A DNA stretch of 64,000 nucleotides from Holophagales bacterium (GTDB lineage Bacteria; Acidobacteriota; Thermoanaerobaculia; Multivoradales; Multivoraceae), in the NCBI GenBank assembly GCA_009843505.1, contig VYDI01000019.1, positions 126,501-190,500 of the forward strand, written 5' to 3'. This document shows, in pieces, positions 1 to 7,365 of this stretch. The stretch's first letter is position 1. Every line of letters begins with the position of its first letter. Under the pieces are notes generated by a model. The model saw nothing but the letters and a program-made list of their open reading frames with translations. It was not told where the DNA came from and searched no databases. The translations under genes and the position numbers were made by a program.

Positions 1-166
1 CCAGGACGACCAGAGCCGGCCGGACCCGCTTCCCGCCCGCGAACACGCTGTACCGCATCGCCTCGTGGATTGCCGCCGGCTCGGTTCCCGCGTCGGGCAA
101 CAGGCGGTCCAGCGCCTGGTCGACCTCCGGTCTGAGGGCAGACAGGAAGGAAGGGAAATCGTTCAC
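1..166 (-). CDS. ispA: Polyprenyl (farnesyl/geranylgeranyl) diphosphate synthase, N-terminal fragment
   Basis: The gene is cut by the left edge; only about 55 N-terminal residues are visible. They include the stretch [17 protein letters not shown], the N-terminal signature of IspA-type trans-prenyl diphosphate synthases, which condense IPP with allylic diphosphates for quinone and undecaprenyl precursors in the cytoplasm. The start is GTG at 166-164 and overlaps the TGA of the upstream Trm112 gene (GTGA), so the two are translationally coupled. The Asp-rich catalytic motifs lie outside the window, so product chain length cannot be judged. Confidence 0.85.
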   Translation of the reverse strand, partial: MNDFPSFLSALRPEVDQALDRLLPDAGTEPAAIHEAMRYSVFAGGKRVRPALVVL

Positions 167-450
167 GCGCCGGGCGCCTGCTCACCCTCTTCGGCCGCCT
201 CCGGCAGCACCTCGGGCGCAGGCAAAGCCTCGGTCACCAGCATGACCGGGACGTCGCTCACGATCGGATAGACGAGACCGGACTCCCGGCACCAGAGCCC
301 CTCGGAGACCTCGGGCTCCTCCTCGCCGAAGTGCTCCCGGTAGCGGGCGACGAGCCGTCCGCACACTTCCGCCGGCAGCGGCACGAGTTGAAGCGGCCCT
401 TTCGACTGGGGGCACACCAGGAGTTCGAGCAGTTCGGGATCCACAGCCAC
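163..450 (-). CDS. Trm112/UPF0434 family small zinc-ribbon-like protein
   Basis: A 95-residue protein starting at GTG 450. The N-terminal [14 protein letters not shown] and the later [13 protein letters not shown] match the Trm112/YcaR (UPF0434) family, normally about 60 residues. One metal-type Cys is seen in VCPQ and another in LWCRESG, so the ribbon is degenerate. Family members stabilise methyltransferases or have no known partner. The C-terminal 20 residues are Ala/Glu/Pro-rich and extra. It lies 7 bp after pagL and overlaps ispA by 4 nt, so the three genes probably form one operon. The exact role is unknown. Confidence 0.75.
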   Translation of the reverse strand: MAVDPELLELLVCPQSKGPLQLVPLPAEVCGRLVARYREHFGEEEPEVSEGLWCRESGLVYPIVSDVPVMLVTEALPAPEVLPEAAEEGEQAPGA

Positions 451-457
451 TTGCGCG

Positions 458-1009
458 CTACCTCGACCAGCGGAGAAGGAGGGAGTTCACACCAGGGTTA
501 CGACGATAGTAGGACGAGTTGGACAGATGGAAGAAACCGAAGCTCACCCGCGATCCGCCCCGCAGGCGCCGTCCGACCGCGACTCCCGAGCGGAATTCGA
601 GCTGGCCGCCGATGTCCTTGCCATCTCCAGCCTCGTAGAGACCGACGGAGGTGATCACGTCCACAAACCAGGACCGCCCGATGTTGATCCGCTGGTCGGT
701 GCCGGTGAAGAGGTAGAAGGATCCGTCAGCCGTCACGAAGGCGCCGACGTTGGGACCCAGGCCCAGGCACCAGTCGGTGGGGAACCGATGCAAGATACCG
801 ACCTCGGCGGTTTCGTAGTCCTTGCCGAAGTCGATCACGCCGGTGCTGACGCTCAGACCGGACTCATCCTCACGGCGAGGCTCGTCGTGTTCCGAGTCCG
901 CGTTGCAGGCGAAAGCGGCCGGCGCGGTCAGGCTCCCCGACAACAGCAGAACGCACGCTACGTTGCGGGGACCTCTGTAGCGCACGGCCGCGTAGCCTAC
1001 CCTCCGCAT
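458..1009 (-). CDS. PagL-like lipid A 3-O-deacylase (acyloxyacyl hydrolase family)
   Basis: About 183 residues from the ATG at 1009, chosen because it gives a hydrophobic signal peptide (CVLLLSGSLTAPAAFA) and avoids overlap with the divergent gene. The C-terminal part has GFFHLSNSSYYRRNPGVNS; the H-x-S-N core matches the catalytic His-Ser of PagL-type outer-membrane beta-barrel deacylases, which remove the 3-O acyl chain from lipid A. The end LLLRWSR fits a barrel terminus with extra residues. Start codons of this gene and the glycosyltransferase are only 11 bp apart. Family assignment is good; substrate is inferred. Confidence 0.72.
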   Translation of the reverse strand: MRRVGYAAVRYRGPRNVACVLLLSGSLTAPAAFACNADSEHDEPRREDESGLSVSTGVIDFGKDYETAEVGILHRFPTDWCLGLGPNVGAFVTADGSFYLFTGTDQRINIGRSWFVDVITSVGLYEAGDGKDIGGQLEFRSGVAVGRRLRGGSRVSFGFFHLSNSSYYRRNPGVNSLLLRWSR

Positions 1010-1014
1010 ACAAT
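1009..1014 (+). promoter_or_regulatory. TANNNT box (TACAAT) for leaderless glycosyltransferase mRNA
   Basis: TACAAT lies 6 nt before the GTG at 1021 and there is no Shine-Dalgarno sequence. Transcription starting at the usual distance from a -10 box would begin at the start codon. No convincing -35 is visible. Confidence 0.5.
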
Positions 1015-1020
1015 GCGCGC

Positions 1021-1908
1021 GTGGACGAGACGTCGGCAGACCCAACCGCCGGGGATCCAGCACGGCCGCCGATTTCGGCCCTCGTCACCACCTACAACGA
1101 GGAACGCCACATCGCCGACTGCCTGGCGTCCCTCGACTGGTGCGACGAAGTGCTGGTCGTCGACTCCTTCTCCACCGACCGCACTCCGGAGATCGTGCGC
1201 CAGTGCGAGCGTGCGCGCTTCGTCCAGCGCACCTACTACGGTTCCGCGTCGCAGAAGAACTGGGCAATGGACCAGACGCAGAACGAGTGGGTGCTGATCC
1301 TCGACGCCGACGAACGCTGCACACCCGAACTCCGAGCAGAGATCACGGCGCTGTTTCAGGGCGGAGAGCCGGCCCACGACGCGTACACGATCAAGCGCCG
1401 CGTGTTCTTTCTGGGCAGGGTGATCCGTTTCTCCGGCTGGCAGCACGACCGCGTCGTCCGGCTGCTTCGCCGCGACGCGGGGCGGTACCCGAACCGGCGA
1501 GTCCACGCCGACATGTGGACCCGGACGCCGGCGCCGGTGCTCCGGTGTCCCATGGACCACTTCATGGTCGACGACCTGCTCTCCTACTCCCGGAGGATCC
1601 AGCGCTACAGCTGGTGGGGAGCCGCCCAGCTCTGGCGCGACGGCCGCCGGTCCGGCCCGGCCGAGGTCCTGGGACGCTCGCTGTGGCGCTTCCTGCGGAC
1701 GTACGGCCTGCAGCTCGGCGTGCTCGACGGCATGCGCGGCCTCGTGTTCTGCCTGCTCCAGGCCTATGGCACCTACCTCAAGTGGTCCTACGTCTGGTCC
1801 TGGCGCGTAAACCAGCGCCGCGGCGTCGAGCCGCCGCTGCCGTCCTTCGACGACAGCAAGAGCACCTGGCGGGGCCTGACCGAACTCGAACCCGGAACCG
1901 CCAAGTAG
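1021..1908 (+). CDS. Family 2 glycosyltransferase, WaaE/KdtX-like (LPS core)
   Basis: A 295-residue GT-A fold enzyme. ALVTTYNEERHIADCLASL is the nucleotide-binding N-terminus, VDSFSTDRT follows, and LILDADER carries the DxD-type metal site. The layout matches WaaE-like transferases that add glucose to the inner core of LPS, acting at the cytoplasmic face of the inner membrane; a hydrophobic amphipathic stretch lies near residues 235-260. It is divergent to the PagL-like gene, so both may shape LPS. GTG at 1021 is the start; translation upstream is blocked by the lack of any SD. The donor and acceptor sugars cannot be read from sequence. Confidence 0.82.
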   Translation: MDETSADPTAGDPARPPISALVTTYNEERHIADCLASLDWCDEVLVVDSFSTDRTPEIVRQCERARFVQRTYYGSASQKNWAMDQTQNEWVLILDADERCTPELRAEITALFQGGEPAHDAYTIKRRVFFLGRVIRFSGWQHDRVVRLLRRDAGRYPNRRVHADMWTRTPAPVLRCPMDHFMVDDLLSYSRRIQRYSWWGAAQLWRDGRRSGPAEVLGRSLWRFLRTYGLQLGVLDGMRGLVFCLLQAYGTYLKWSYVWSWRVNQRRGVEPPLPSFDDSKSTWRGLTELEPGTAK

Positions 1909-1918
1909 GCCGCGCCTC

Positions 1919-2710
1919 CTACCGCACCGGCTCCTCGACGAGCAGCGACTCGATCCTCGTGGCCCTGCCCGTCGTCTCGTCCGCGTCGACGAGGGCGGCC
2001 GCCAGCCGGACGTCCCGCTTGGCGACCTCGAAGCCGGCCGGCGTGTTCAGGAGAAAGCGCTTGAGCGCCCGGTCGGCGCGCACGCCGATCACCGAATCGT
2101 AGGGACCGGTCATGCCGACGTCCGTGACCAGGGCCGTGCCCTGCGGCAGGACGCGGGCGTCGGCGGTAGGCACGTGGGTGTGGGTGCCGAGCACCGCGGT
2201 CACCCTGCCGTCCAGGTGGTACGCGAATGCCTGCTTCTCGCTCGTCGCTTCGGCGTGGAAATCGACCAGGACGATCCGGATCGCCGGGTCCAGGCCGGCC
2301 AGGATGGAGTCGGCGGCGGCGAACGGCGATGGCAGCGGTTTCATGAAGGTCTGGCCCTCCAGGTTGATCACCGCGTACGGCGTCCCTACCGGCAGCTCGC
2401 CGACGAAGATCCCCGTTCCGGGGTTCCCCTCCGGGTAGTTCGCGGGCCGCAGCAGGTTCGGGATCCGGTCGTAGAGCGGCACGCCCTCCCGCTTGGCCCA
2501 GGCGTGGTTTCCAGTCGTCATGCAGTCGATCGGCAGGTCCGAGAGCTCCCTGAGCACGCCGGGTGTCACGCCGCTGCCGCCGGCCGCGTTCTCGACGTTG
2601 ACGACGGCCGCGTCGACCCGGTGGCGGTCGATCAACTCCGGCAGCAACCGGGACAGCGCTCGCCGCCCCGGCTTGCCGACCACGTCGCCGACGAAGAGGA
2701 ACCGTGCCAC
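1919..2710 (-). CDS. YmdB-family metallophosphoesterase (TIGR00282)
   Basis: 263 residues starting at GTG 2710 behind a GGGAG Shine-Dalgarno. Metal-binding motifs are FVGDVVGKPGR at the start, VVNVENAAGG, MTTGNHAW and the late GTHTHVPTAD. The family hydrolyses 2',3'-cyclic nucleotide phosphodiester bonds in Bacillus YmdB. It lies 10 bp after rny; ymdB and rny are neighbours in many genomes, which supports a joint role in RNA turnover or signalling. The length equals the family norm (about 265). Confidence 0.88.
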   Translation of the reverse strand: MARFLFVGDVVGKPGRRALSRLLPELIDRHRVDAAVVNVENAAGGSGVTPGVLRELSDLPIDCMTTGNHAWAKREGVPLYDRIPNLLRPANYPEGNPGTGIFVGELPVGTPYAVINLEGQTFMKPLPSPFAAADSILAGLDPAIRIVLVDFHAEATSEKQAFAYHLDGRVTAVLGTHTHVPTADARVLPQGTALVTDVGMTGPYDSVIGVRADRALKRFLLNTPAGFEVAKRDVRLAAALVDADETTGRATRIESLLVEEPVR

Positions 2711-2720
2711 CTGGACTCCC

Positions 2721-4289
2721 TCAGCGCGCGTACTCGATCGACCGCGACTCCCGGATCACGGTGACCTTGATCTGGCCCGGATACGTGAGTTCGCTCTCGA
2801 TCTTGCGCGCCACGTCACGGCTCAGCCACACGGCCTGCTCGTCGCTGATCTCCTTGCAGTCGACGATGACCCGCACCTCGCGGCCGGCCTGGATCGCATA
2901 GCTCTTCTGGACGCCCTTGAACTTCGATGCCAGGTCCTCGAGCTTCTTGAGGCGCTTCATGTAGTTCTCGAGGATCTCCCGCCGGGCGCCGGGACGGGCG
3001 GCTGACACCGCGTCGGCGGCGGTGACGAGAACCGCCTCGACCGTCTCCGGGTCGTAGTCGCCGTGGTGACAGGCCATCGCGTGCACCACTTCCTCGCTCT
3101 CGCCGTAGCGACGGAGCAGGTCGATGCCGATTTCCAGGTGCGTGCCGTCGATCTCGCGGTCCACGGCCTTGCCGATGTCGTGGACCAGACCGGCGCGCTT
3201 GGCGACATGGACGTCGACCTTCAACTCGCCCGCCATGGCGCCGGCCAGGAAGGCGACCTCCTTGCTGTGCTGCAGGACGTTCTGGCCGTAGGAGGTGCGG
3301 AAGCGGAGCCTGCCCAGCAGCGTGACCAACTCGGGGTGGAGACCGGACAGGTTCAGCTCCAGCAGCGCCTCGCTGCCCTCGCGCTGTACCCGATCCTCGA
3401 ACTCCGACTTCACCTTGGCCGCCACCTCCTCGATGCGGGCCGGATGGATGCGGCCGTCGGCGATCAGGCGTTCCAGGGTGACGCGCGCGACCTCGCGCCG
3501 GAACGGATCGAAGCCGGAGAGAATGACCGCCTCTGGCGTGTCGTCCACGATCAGGTCGACGCCGGTGATCAGTTCCAGGGCGCGGATGTTCCTTCCTTCG
3601 CGGCCGATGATCCGCCCCTTCATGTCGTCGTTCGGCAGCATGACCACCGAAACCGTCGTCTCCGAGACGTAGTCGGACGCCGAACGCTCGACAGCGAGGC
3701 TGATGATCCGTTGGGCCTCGCGCTGCGCCGACTCCCGGGCCTCGTCCTCGATCCGCTTCGCCAGGTGCGCCGACTCCATTCGCACCTCGTGTTCGAGACT
3801 GTGGCTCAACTCCTCGCGCGCCTGCTGCACGGTCAATCCGGACACCCGTTCCAGTTGCCGGCGAACCTCCTGCAAGCGTTCTCCGACCTCGGCCTGTTCG
3901 ACCTCGAGGCGGCTCTCGGCCTCCCCTAGCGACCGCTGCCGTCCGTTGAGTTCCTGCTCGAGCGACTCGAGCGCGGCCGCCTTTTCGCGGGAGCGGGCGC
4001 GGCGCTCGTTCAGCTTCCGCTCGCGCTCCTCCATCGCCCGGCGCTGCTCCGTCGTCGAGCTCTCGAACTCGGAGCGAAGCGTCAGCAACTCCTCCTTCGC
4101 CGCCAGCTCCTGTTCCCGGCGCTTGGCGGCGCAATCGCGCTCTGTCTCTTCGACGAGGCCCCTGGCCTGGCGCCTCGCCTCTCCGATCAGCTTCGCCGCG
4201 TTACGCCGTCCGACAAGGCTCCAAAGCAGCCAGGCAGCCGCCAGCGTCGCCGTTGCTATGCCCGCGGCAATGAGTGTGGTTTCGTTCAT
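2721..4289 (-). CDS. rny: Ribonuclease Y
   Basis: A 522-residue membrane-anchored endoribonuclease that starts decay of many mRNAs. Domains in order: one N-terminal transmembrane helix (about residues 5-25), a long charged coiled coil (about 30-200), a KH domain containing MKGRIIGREGRNIRALE, and an HD domain with HDIGKA and the second metal motif HHGD. The C-terminal end SELTYPGQIKVTVIRE is typical of the family. All catalytic motifs are intact and the length is normal. It is transcribed before ymdB and after the zapA/6S RNA unit. Confidence 0.95.
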   Translation of the reverse strand: MNETTLIAAGIATATLAAAWLLWSLVGRRNAAKLIGEARRQARGLVEETERDCAAKRREQELAAKEELLTLRSEFESSTTEQRRAMEERERKLNERRARSREKAAALESLEQELNGRQRSLGEAESRLEVEQAEVGERLQEVRRQLERVSGLTVQQAREELSHSLEHEVRMESAHLAKRIEDEARESAQREAQRIISLAVERSASDYVSETTVSVVMLPNDDMKGRIIGREGRNIRALELITGVDLIVDDTPEAVILSGFDPFRREVARVTLERLIADGRIHPARIEEVAAKVKSEFEDRVQREGSEALLELNLSGLHPELVTLLGRLRFRTSYGQNVLQHSKEVAFLAGAMAGELKVDVHVAKRAGLVHDIGKAVDREIDGTHLEIGIDLLRRYGESEEVVHAMACHHGDYDPETVEAVLVTAADAVSAARPGARREILENYMKRLKKLEDLASKFKGVQKSYAIQAGREVRVIVDCKEISDEQAVWLSRDVARKIESELTYPGQIKVTVIRESRSIEYAR

Positions 4290-4311
4290 CGGCCCTCAAT
4301 CCGGGCAGAAG

Positions 4312-4501
4312 TGCATCCCCCGCGGGGCCGTGTGAACGCGCCCCGACACAGAACCAGAGCGGGACCAGGTGGGTGTCCGCGCCACTCGCCGTCAGCGTCC
4401 CCGTTCGAGCGGGGCTGGCACGGGCGAGCAGTTGAAGGACTCCCTTAACAAGAGCGATGGTTCCAACCACGGCTTTCATCACGAACCGCGCAGGGGATGC
4501 A
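4312..4501 (-). ncRNA. ssrS: Candidate 6S RNA
   Basis: The 237-bp gap between zapA and rny holds a 190-nt segment whose ends pair exactly. The 5' arm (4501-4486) and 3' arm (4325-4312) give 9 + 5 base pairs around a 2-nt bulge. Inside, a second stem pairs CGTG-A-TGAA with TTCACACG, and an apical hairpin has CTCGCC/GGCGAG, CAGC/GCTG and CCCCG/CGGGG helices around a CTCGAA loop, leaving an open middle. Size, closing stem, central bubble, apical hairpin and location directly after zapA all match 6S RNA, which binds sigma-70 RNA polymerase. No homology search was possible. Confidence 0.72.
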
Positions 4502-4526
4502 AGGTCAAGGTTCCTTTCAGCAACAG

Positions 4527-4844
4527 TCAGGCGTCGAGAGCCGCCTCGAGGTCGGAGGTCAGGTTCGATACGCGCTCCACCAGTTCCTGGTAGCGCCCGT
4601 CATCCGCCTCTCCGCCCCCGTTGGCCTCGTTGGCGAGATTCAACGCGGCGAGGATGGCAATCTGATTCGGCTCCAGATTCGGCGCCTGGTCAGCGACCTC
4701 CCGCATCTTGCGATCTACCTTCTCCGCGAGTACGCGAAGCCGGTCCGCAGCGACCGTTCCATCCTCGCGGAGGGAGTAGGGAACGCCGAAGATCTCGACC
4801 GCGACAGTTGCCGCAACTTCTTCCTGGCGTTCACTTTCGGCCAT
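4527..4844 (-). CDS. zapA: Cell division protein ZapA
   Basis: 105 residues from the ATG at 4844 (MAESERQ). VEIFGVPYSL is the beta-strand start of ZapA proteins, followed by the long helix with MREVADQAPNLEPNQIAIL and a C-terminal coiled coil. ZapA tetramers bundle FtsZ filaments at the division ring. An ORF extends 44 codons upstream, but that part runs through the promoter and has no ZapA-like sequence, so the later start was chosen. A small coiled-coil gene lies just upstream and the 6S RNA candidate just downstream. Confidence 0.85.
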   Translation of the reverse strand: MAESERQEEVAATVAVEIFGVPYSLREDGTVAADRLRVLAEKVDRKMREVADQAPNLEPNQIAILAALNLANEANGGGEADDGRYQELVERVSNLTSDLEAALDA

Positions 4845-4853
4845 TTCTCGACA

Positions 4854-4874
4854 CCCCTTGCAAGGGGCACTATA
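4854..4874 (-). promoter_or_regulatory. zapA promoter with overlapping palindrome
   Basis: On the minus strand TATAGT (4874-4869) is followed by a perfect 14-bp palindrome CCCCTTGCAAGGGG (4867-4854) covering the expected transcription start. The palindrome could be an operator or a 5' hairpin in the zapA message. It would give zapA and the 6S RNA a promoter separate from rplT. Confidence 0.45.
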
Positions 4875-4887
4875 GCAGCCCGTCGCG

Positions 4888-5103
4888 TCAGGAATCGCCG
4901 TCCGCCAGCAGCTCTTCGAGTCCCTCGGCCAGAGCCTCGACGCGCTGACCGATCTCGGCACGCTCCCTGGCGGCAAGCTTCTCGGCCGCTTCGAGCTGGG
5001 CGGTCAGCTCCCGCGTCCGCTCGCGCTCGGCAGCCAGCGCCTCCTTGGCGCGCTGAATCGCCGCCTCGAGGCGCGCGACCGCGTCGATCGCCCCCTCAGG
5101 CAT
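4888..5103 (-). CDS. Small coiled-coil protein (ZapB-like by context)
   Basis: 71 residues, almost entirely helical heptads rich in Ala, Glu, Leu and Arg (for example KEALAAERERTRELTAQLEA), ending in an acidic tail. The ATG at 5103 shares one base with the TGA of rplT (TGATG), so it is translated by coupling. Position before zapA and size suggest a ZapB-type division-ring partner, but coiled coils carry little family signal and no specific match can be claimed. Confidence 0.65.
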   Translation of the reverse strand: MPEGAIDAVARLEAAIQRAKEALAAERERTRELTAQLEAAEKLAARERAEIGQRVEALAEGLEELLADGDS

Positions 5104-5486
5104 CAGGACGATGAAGTCGAACCCGCGCCCGCTTCAAGCGCTCCCCGCGCGGCCGTCGCGACGGCGGCGAATCCTTCGGCATCCCGCACCGCCAGGTCCG
5201 CGAGCATCTTCCGGTTCAACTCGATGCCGGCGAGCCGGAGCCCCGACATCAGCCGGCTGTAGGAGAGCCCGTTCAGACGCGCGGCGGCATTGATCCGGAC
5301 GATCCAGAGGCTCCGGAACTGGCGCTTCCGCTGCCGCCGGTCGCGGTAGGAGTAGGCGAGCGACCGATCGACCGCCTGCTTGGCTATCCGGTGGCCCTTC
5401 GACTTGACGCCGTAGTAGCCCTTCGCCTGCTTGAGTATCTTCTTCCGCCGGCGGGCGCGCCGGCTGCCCCGTTTCACTCGTGCCAT
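5103..5486 (-). CDS. rplT: 50S ribosomal protein L20
   Basis: 127 residues. The basic N-terminus [19 protein letters not shown] and the core [18 protein letters not shown] are diagnostic of bL20, which binds 23S rRNA early in 50S assembly and in many bacteria represses its own operon. It follows rpmI by 27 bp as usual. The C-terminal 10 residues are a Gly/Ser extension beyond the family length of about 118. Confidence 0.97.
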   Translation of the reverse strand: MARVKRGSRRARRRKKILKQAKGYYGVKSKGHRIAKQAVDRSLAYSYRDRRQRKRQFRSLWIVRINAAARLNGLSYSRLMSGLRLAGIELNRKMLADLAVRDAEGFAAVATAARGALEAGAGSTSSS

Positions 5487-5513
5487 CGTCTGTGCTCCCG
5501 CAGCCCCGGCGAA

Positions 5514-5705
5514 CTAGCGGATCATCCCCCTGATCGCCTTGGCGAAGCCGCCGACGACGTCGGTCTGTTTCCGCAGCTTCCGCTTCCGGCCCTGCGCCTT
5601 CTTGGTCTGCATATGGTTCATCATCGAGTGCCTGCGCTTCACCTTGCCCTTGGCGGTGAGCTTGAAGCGCTTGGCCGCTCCACGGTGCGTCTTCTGCTTG
5701 GGCAT
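5514..5705 (-). CDS. rpmI: 50S ribosomal protein L35
   Basis: 63 residues with the bL35 pattern [17 protein letters not shown] and the central [17 protein letters not shown]. It has a perfect AGGAGG Shine-Dalgarno (5718-5713) 7 nt before the ATG. In most bacteria infC sits directly upstream; here the upstream neighbour is repeat DNA, then an RNA ligase gene, and rpmI appears to have its own promoter. Confidence 0.96.
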   Translation of the reverse strand: MPKQKTHRGAAKRFKLTAKGKVKRRHSMMNHMQTKKAQGRKRKLRKQTDVVGGFAKAIRGMIR

Positions 5706-5712
5706 TCCAGAG

Positions 5713-5754
5713 CCTCCTGTGGGGCTCGGAGGAGCCGCCGAACGGCGGATACTA
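5713..5754 (-). promoter_or_regulatory. rpmI-rplT promoter, leader hairpin and ribosome binding site
   Basis: On the minus strand TAGTAT (5754-5749) is followed at once by the hairpin CCGCCGTTCGGCGG (5748-5735) and AGGAGG (5718-5713) before the rpmI ATG. This is a compact independent promoter-leader, consistent with the loss of infC from this operon. The hairpin might take part in L20 autoregulation, which is a guess. Confidence 0.5.
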
Positions 5755-5826
5755 GCCGGAAACGCGGCTCCGGGCTAGTCACGCGCGGGCATGGCGGCGG
5801 CGGCGCGACGGCGGCTGTTTGTTCCG

Positions 5827-6003
5827 CCTGCAACGGAGCCGGAGGGGGTGGGTCCCAGCGGCCGCTCGCGCTTTCCTGGTGGGTGGGAGGTGGGCGCTCG
5901 CTTCGGTCGGCTGCGCTGCGGAGGGTCGTCGGTCAACGTGACGATCTCGGGAGACGCTTGCCTCCAGCCCGCCGGGACCCACCCCCTCCGGCTCCGTTGC
6001 AGG
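5827..6003 (+). repeat. 177-bp inverted-repeat element, copy A
   Basis: Arms at 5827-5861 and 5969-6003 are complementary at 34 of 35 positions and enclose 107 bp. The enclosed sequence aligns, in reverse orientation, with the 106 bp between the arms of copy B at 31189-31358 (shared blocks include CGCTCGC, GGTCGGCTGCGCT and CGCTTGCCTCCAG). The arms of the two copies differ in sequence and length, yet each pairs with its own partner. No transposase is present, so it is either a MITE-like element or a structured RNA. Confidence 0.75.
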
Positions 6004-6109
6004 CTGGACGCCGTCTGAACGCGTGGCCCGGAACCCGAGCGACGCAAACCTGGGTGCGCCACGATGCAGCACCGCATTCCAGCCATTGAGACGACGTAGC
6101 TCTGGGTAC

Positions 6110-6170
6110 GCGGGTCTTCTGACCCGCCGCCGCCGTAGGCGGCCAGGAGAACGCGCCGCGAAGCGGCGAC
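6110..6170 (+). repeat. Three-hairpin repeat element, copy 1
   Basis: Three hairpins in a row: GCGGGT-CTTCTG-ACCCGC (6110-6127), GCCGCC-GTA-GGCGGC (6129-6143) and CGCCGC-GAA-GCGGCG (6154-6168). The same order and loops recur at 40510-40567 and 47635-47701. Unlike those two, this copy is in non-coding DNA. Confidence 0.75.
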
Positions 6171-6197
6171 GACTTGTTTGGCGCGCTTACGGTTTCC

Positions 6198-6857
6198 TCA
6201 CCCCGCGCGGGCGATACGGCAAGGCCTCCAGTTCCGCGTCCAGTGCTCGTCGCTCTGAACGTGACCGGCGCGAACGCTCTTGCAGACGGAGAGCTCAAAC
6301 TCGGATGCCGGGAAGGAACGGGCCAAGCGGATGACGACGCCTTCCCGTTCTCCACCGAGGGCCGAGGGCTCGGCGTGTGTCTCCTCGACGAAGCCGCGAA
6401 GTGCGTTCTCAGAATCGAAGACGCCATCGAAGAGCACCGGCACCACCGGAATCTCACGCTGCCCGGCGAAGTCAACGAGGGCTTCGAAAGACGCGAAGCG
6501 ATCCTTGGCGTCGCGGAGGGCGAAGGCGTAGAACGTCTCGTCCTCCCTCACCGGCTCGTACTCGATGCTGTGGACGCCGTAGATGTCCTCGCCGTAAAGG
6601 AAGACATCGCGCTCTCGCATCTTCCATGCGTGGTGCTTCTTCACCATCGCATTCCACTTGGCCCTCGTCGGCGCGGCGACGCTCCGGCCATAGACCTCGC
6701 CTCGATGCAGCAGGGTGCATGAGCCGTCCAGCTTCTCCGAGACGACGACCTGCTCGCCGACGAACCGGGAGGGATCAGCGAGGCGATCGCTGTCGGGCGC
6801 GATGGATGGCGAGTACGGCAGGTACGGCGTTCGGGGGTACTTCGGCGGCGACGTCAC
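6198..6857 (-). CDS. RNA ligase family nucleotidyltransferase
   Basis: 219 residues from GTG 6857, chosen because KYPRTPYLPYSP is the expected family N-terminus and lies 16 bp after the PIN gene stop; an ORF extends further upstream but inside that gene. Motif I is SEKLDGS with the nucleotidyl-accepting Lys near residue 42; motif III is LYGEDIYGVHSI (about 88-98); motif IV is EGVVIRL (about 172); motif V is KSVRAGH (Lys near 193). This pattern fits ATP-dependent RNA ligases of the Rnl2/DRB0094 type, which seal 5'-phosphate/3'-hydroxyl RNA ends. It is last in the ATPase-PIN-ligase cassette. The substrate is unknown. Confidence 0.82.
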   Translation of the reverse strand: MTSPPKYPRTPYLPYSPSIAPDSDRLADPSRFVGEQVVVSEKLDGSCTLLHRGEVYGRSVAAPTRAKWNAMVKKHHAWKMRERDVFLYGEDIYGVHSIEYEPVREDETFYAFALRDAKDRFASFEALVDFAGQREIPVVPVLFDGVFDSENALRGFVEETHAEPSALGGEREGVVIRLARSFPASEFELSVCKSVRAGHVQSDEHWTRNWRPCRIARAG

Positions 6858-6873
6858 GGCTGAAGTCCGCCGG

Positions 6874-7365
6874 TCACCCTCCGGCCTTCTCCGCGTGCTC
6901 CGGGCAGAGCTGGACGACGTCGATGCTGAGGTCGTCCGTAAGGCACCGCTGCTCGGACCAATCGCTGTCCACGGCATTCAGGATCCTGGCCTGTCCCACG
7001 ACCGCGACCGCGAGGAACTTCCGGTCCGAGGGATCGAGCTCGTTTGGCGGCAACTCCTCGAAGCCCCGCTCGTCATCGGCCTCGGTGATCGCCACCTGCC
7101 TCACCTTCTCGCCTCGCCATTGCTCGTTCCAGACGTACTTGAAGAACCTGGCGCCGACCCCTCCGGGGGCGTGGCCCAACTGCTTCTCGTACTCCTCCAC
7201 GATCTTGCCACCCTCGTCAACGACGATCACGCCTCCCTCCACCAACGCCTTGAGGGCCTCCTCGCATGCCTCCGTGCAGCGTGCGGACACGTAGTCGCTC
7301 CCACCTTCGGCAACGACGGCGACATTCGTGTCGACCACACTCCTCGGCCCCAACGCCTTCGCCAT
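6874..7365 (-). CDS. PIN-like domain protein, putative ribonuclease
   Basis: About 163 residues. VVDTNVAVVA near the N-terminus supplies the first PIN-domain Asp; EEYEKQ, LDPSDRKFLAVA and NAVDSDW supply plausible further acidic residues in the right order for an Mg-dependent RNase active site. The start is ATG 7365, sharing one base with the ATPase stop (TGATG); an in-frame GTG lies one codon upstream. Tight coupling to the ATPase suggests one complex. It is not next to a VapB-like antitoxin, so an ordinary VapBC reading is disfavoured. PIN assignment is by motif reading only. Confidence 0.68.
   Translation of the reverse strand: MAKALGPRSVVDTNVAVVAEGGSDYVSARCTEACEEALKALVEGGVIVVDEGGKIVEEYEKQLGHAPGGVGARFFKYVWNEQWRGEKVRQVAITEADDERGFEELPPNELDPSDRKFLAVAVVGQARILNAVDSDWSEQRCLTDDLSIDVVQLCPEHAEKAGG

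Larger units (their letters stand above)
5755..6197. other. Gene-free interval carrying two repeat elements
   Basis: No credible gene is seen here. It holds the long inverted-repeat element (5827-6003) and a three-hairpin element (6110-6170). The remaining DNA (5755-5826, 6004-6109, 6171-6197) shows no recognisable signal. This is where infC would be expected from the usual gene order. Confidence 0.6.

Noticed and set aside
5827..6003. Insertion sequence with a transposase
   Set aside because: The element is only about 177 bp and the short ORFs in it have no transposase motifs.
6110..6170. CRISPR array
   Set aside because: The hairpins are a single unit per locus without regular spacers; no cas genes are nearby.
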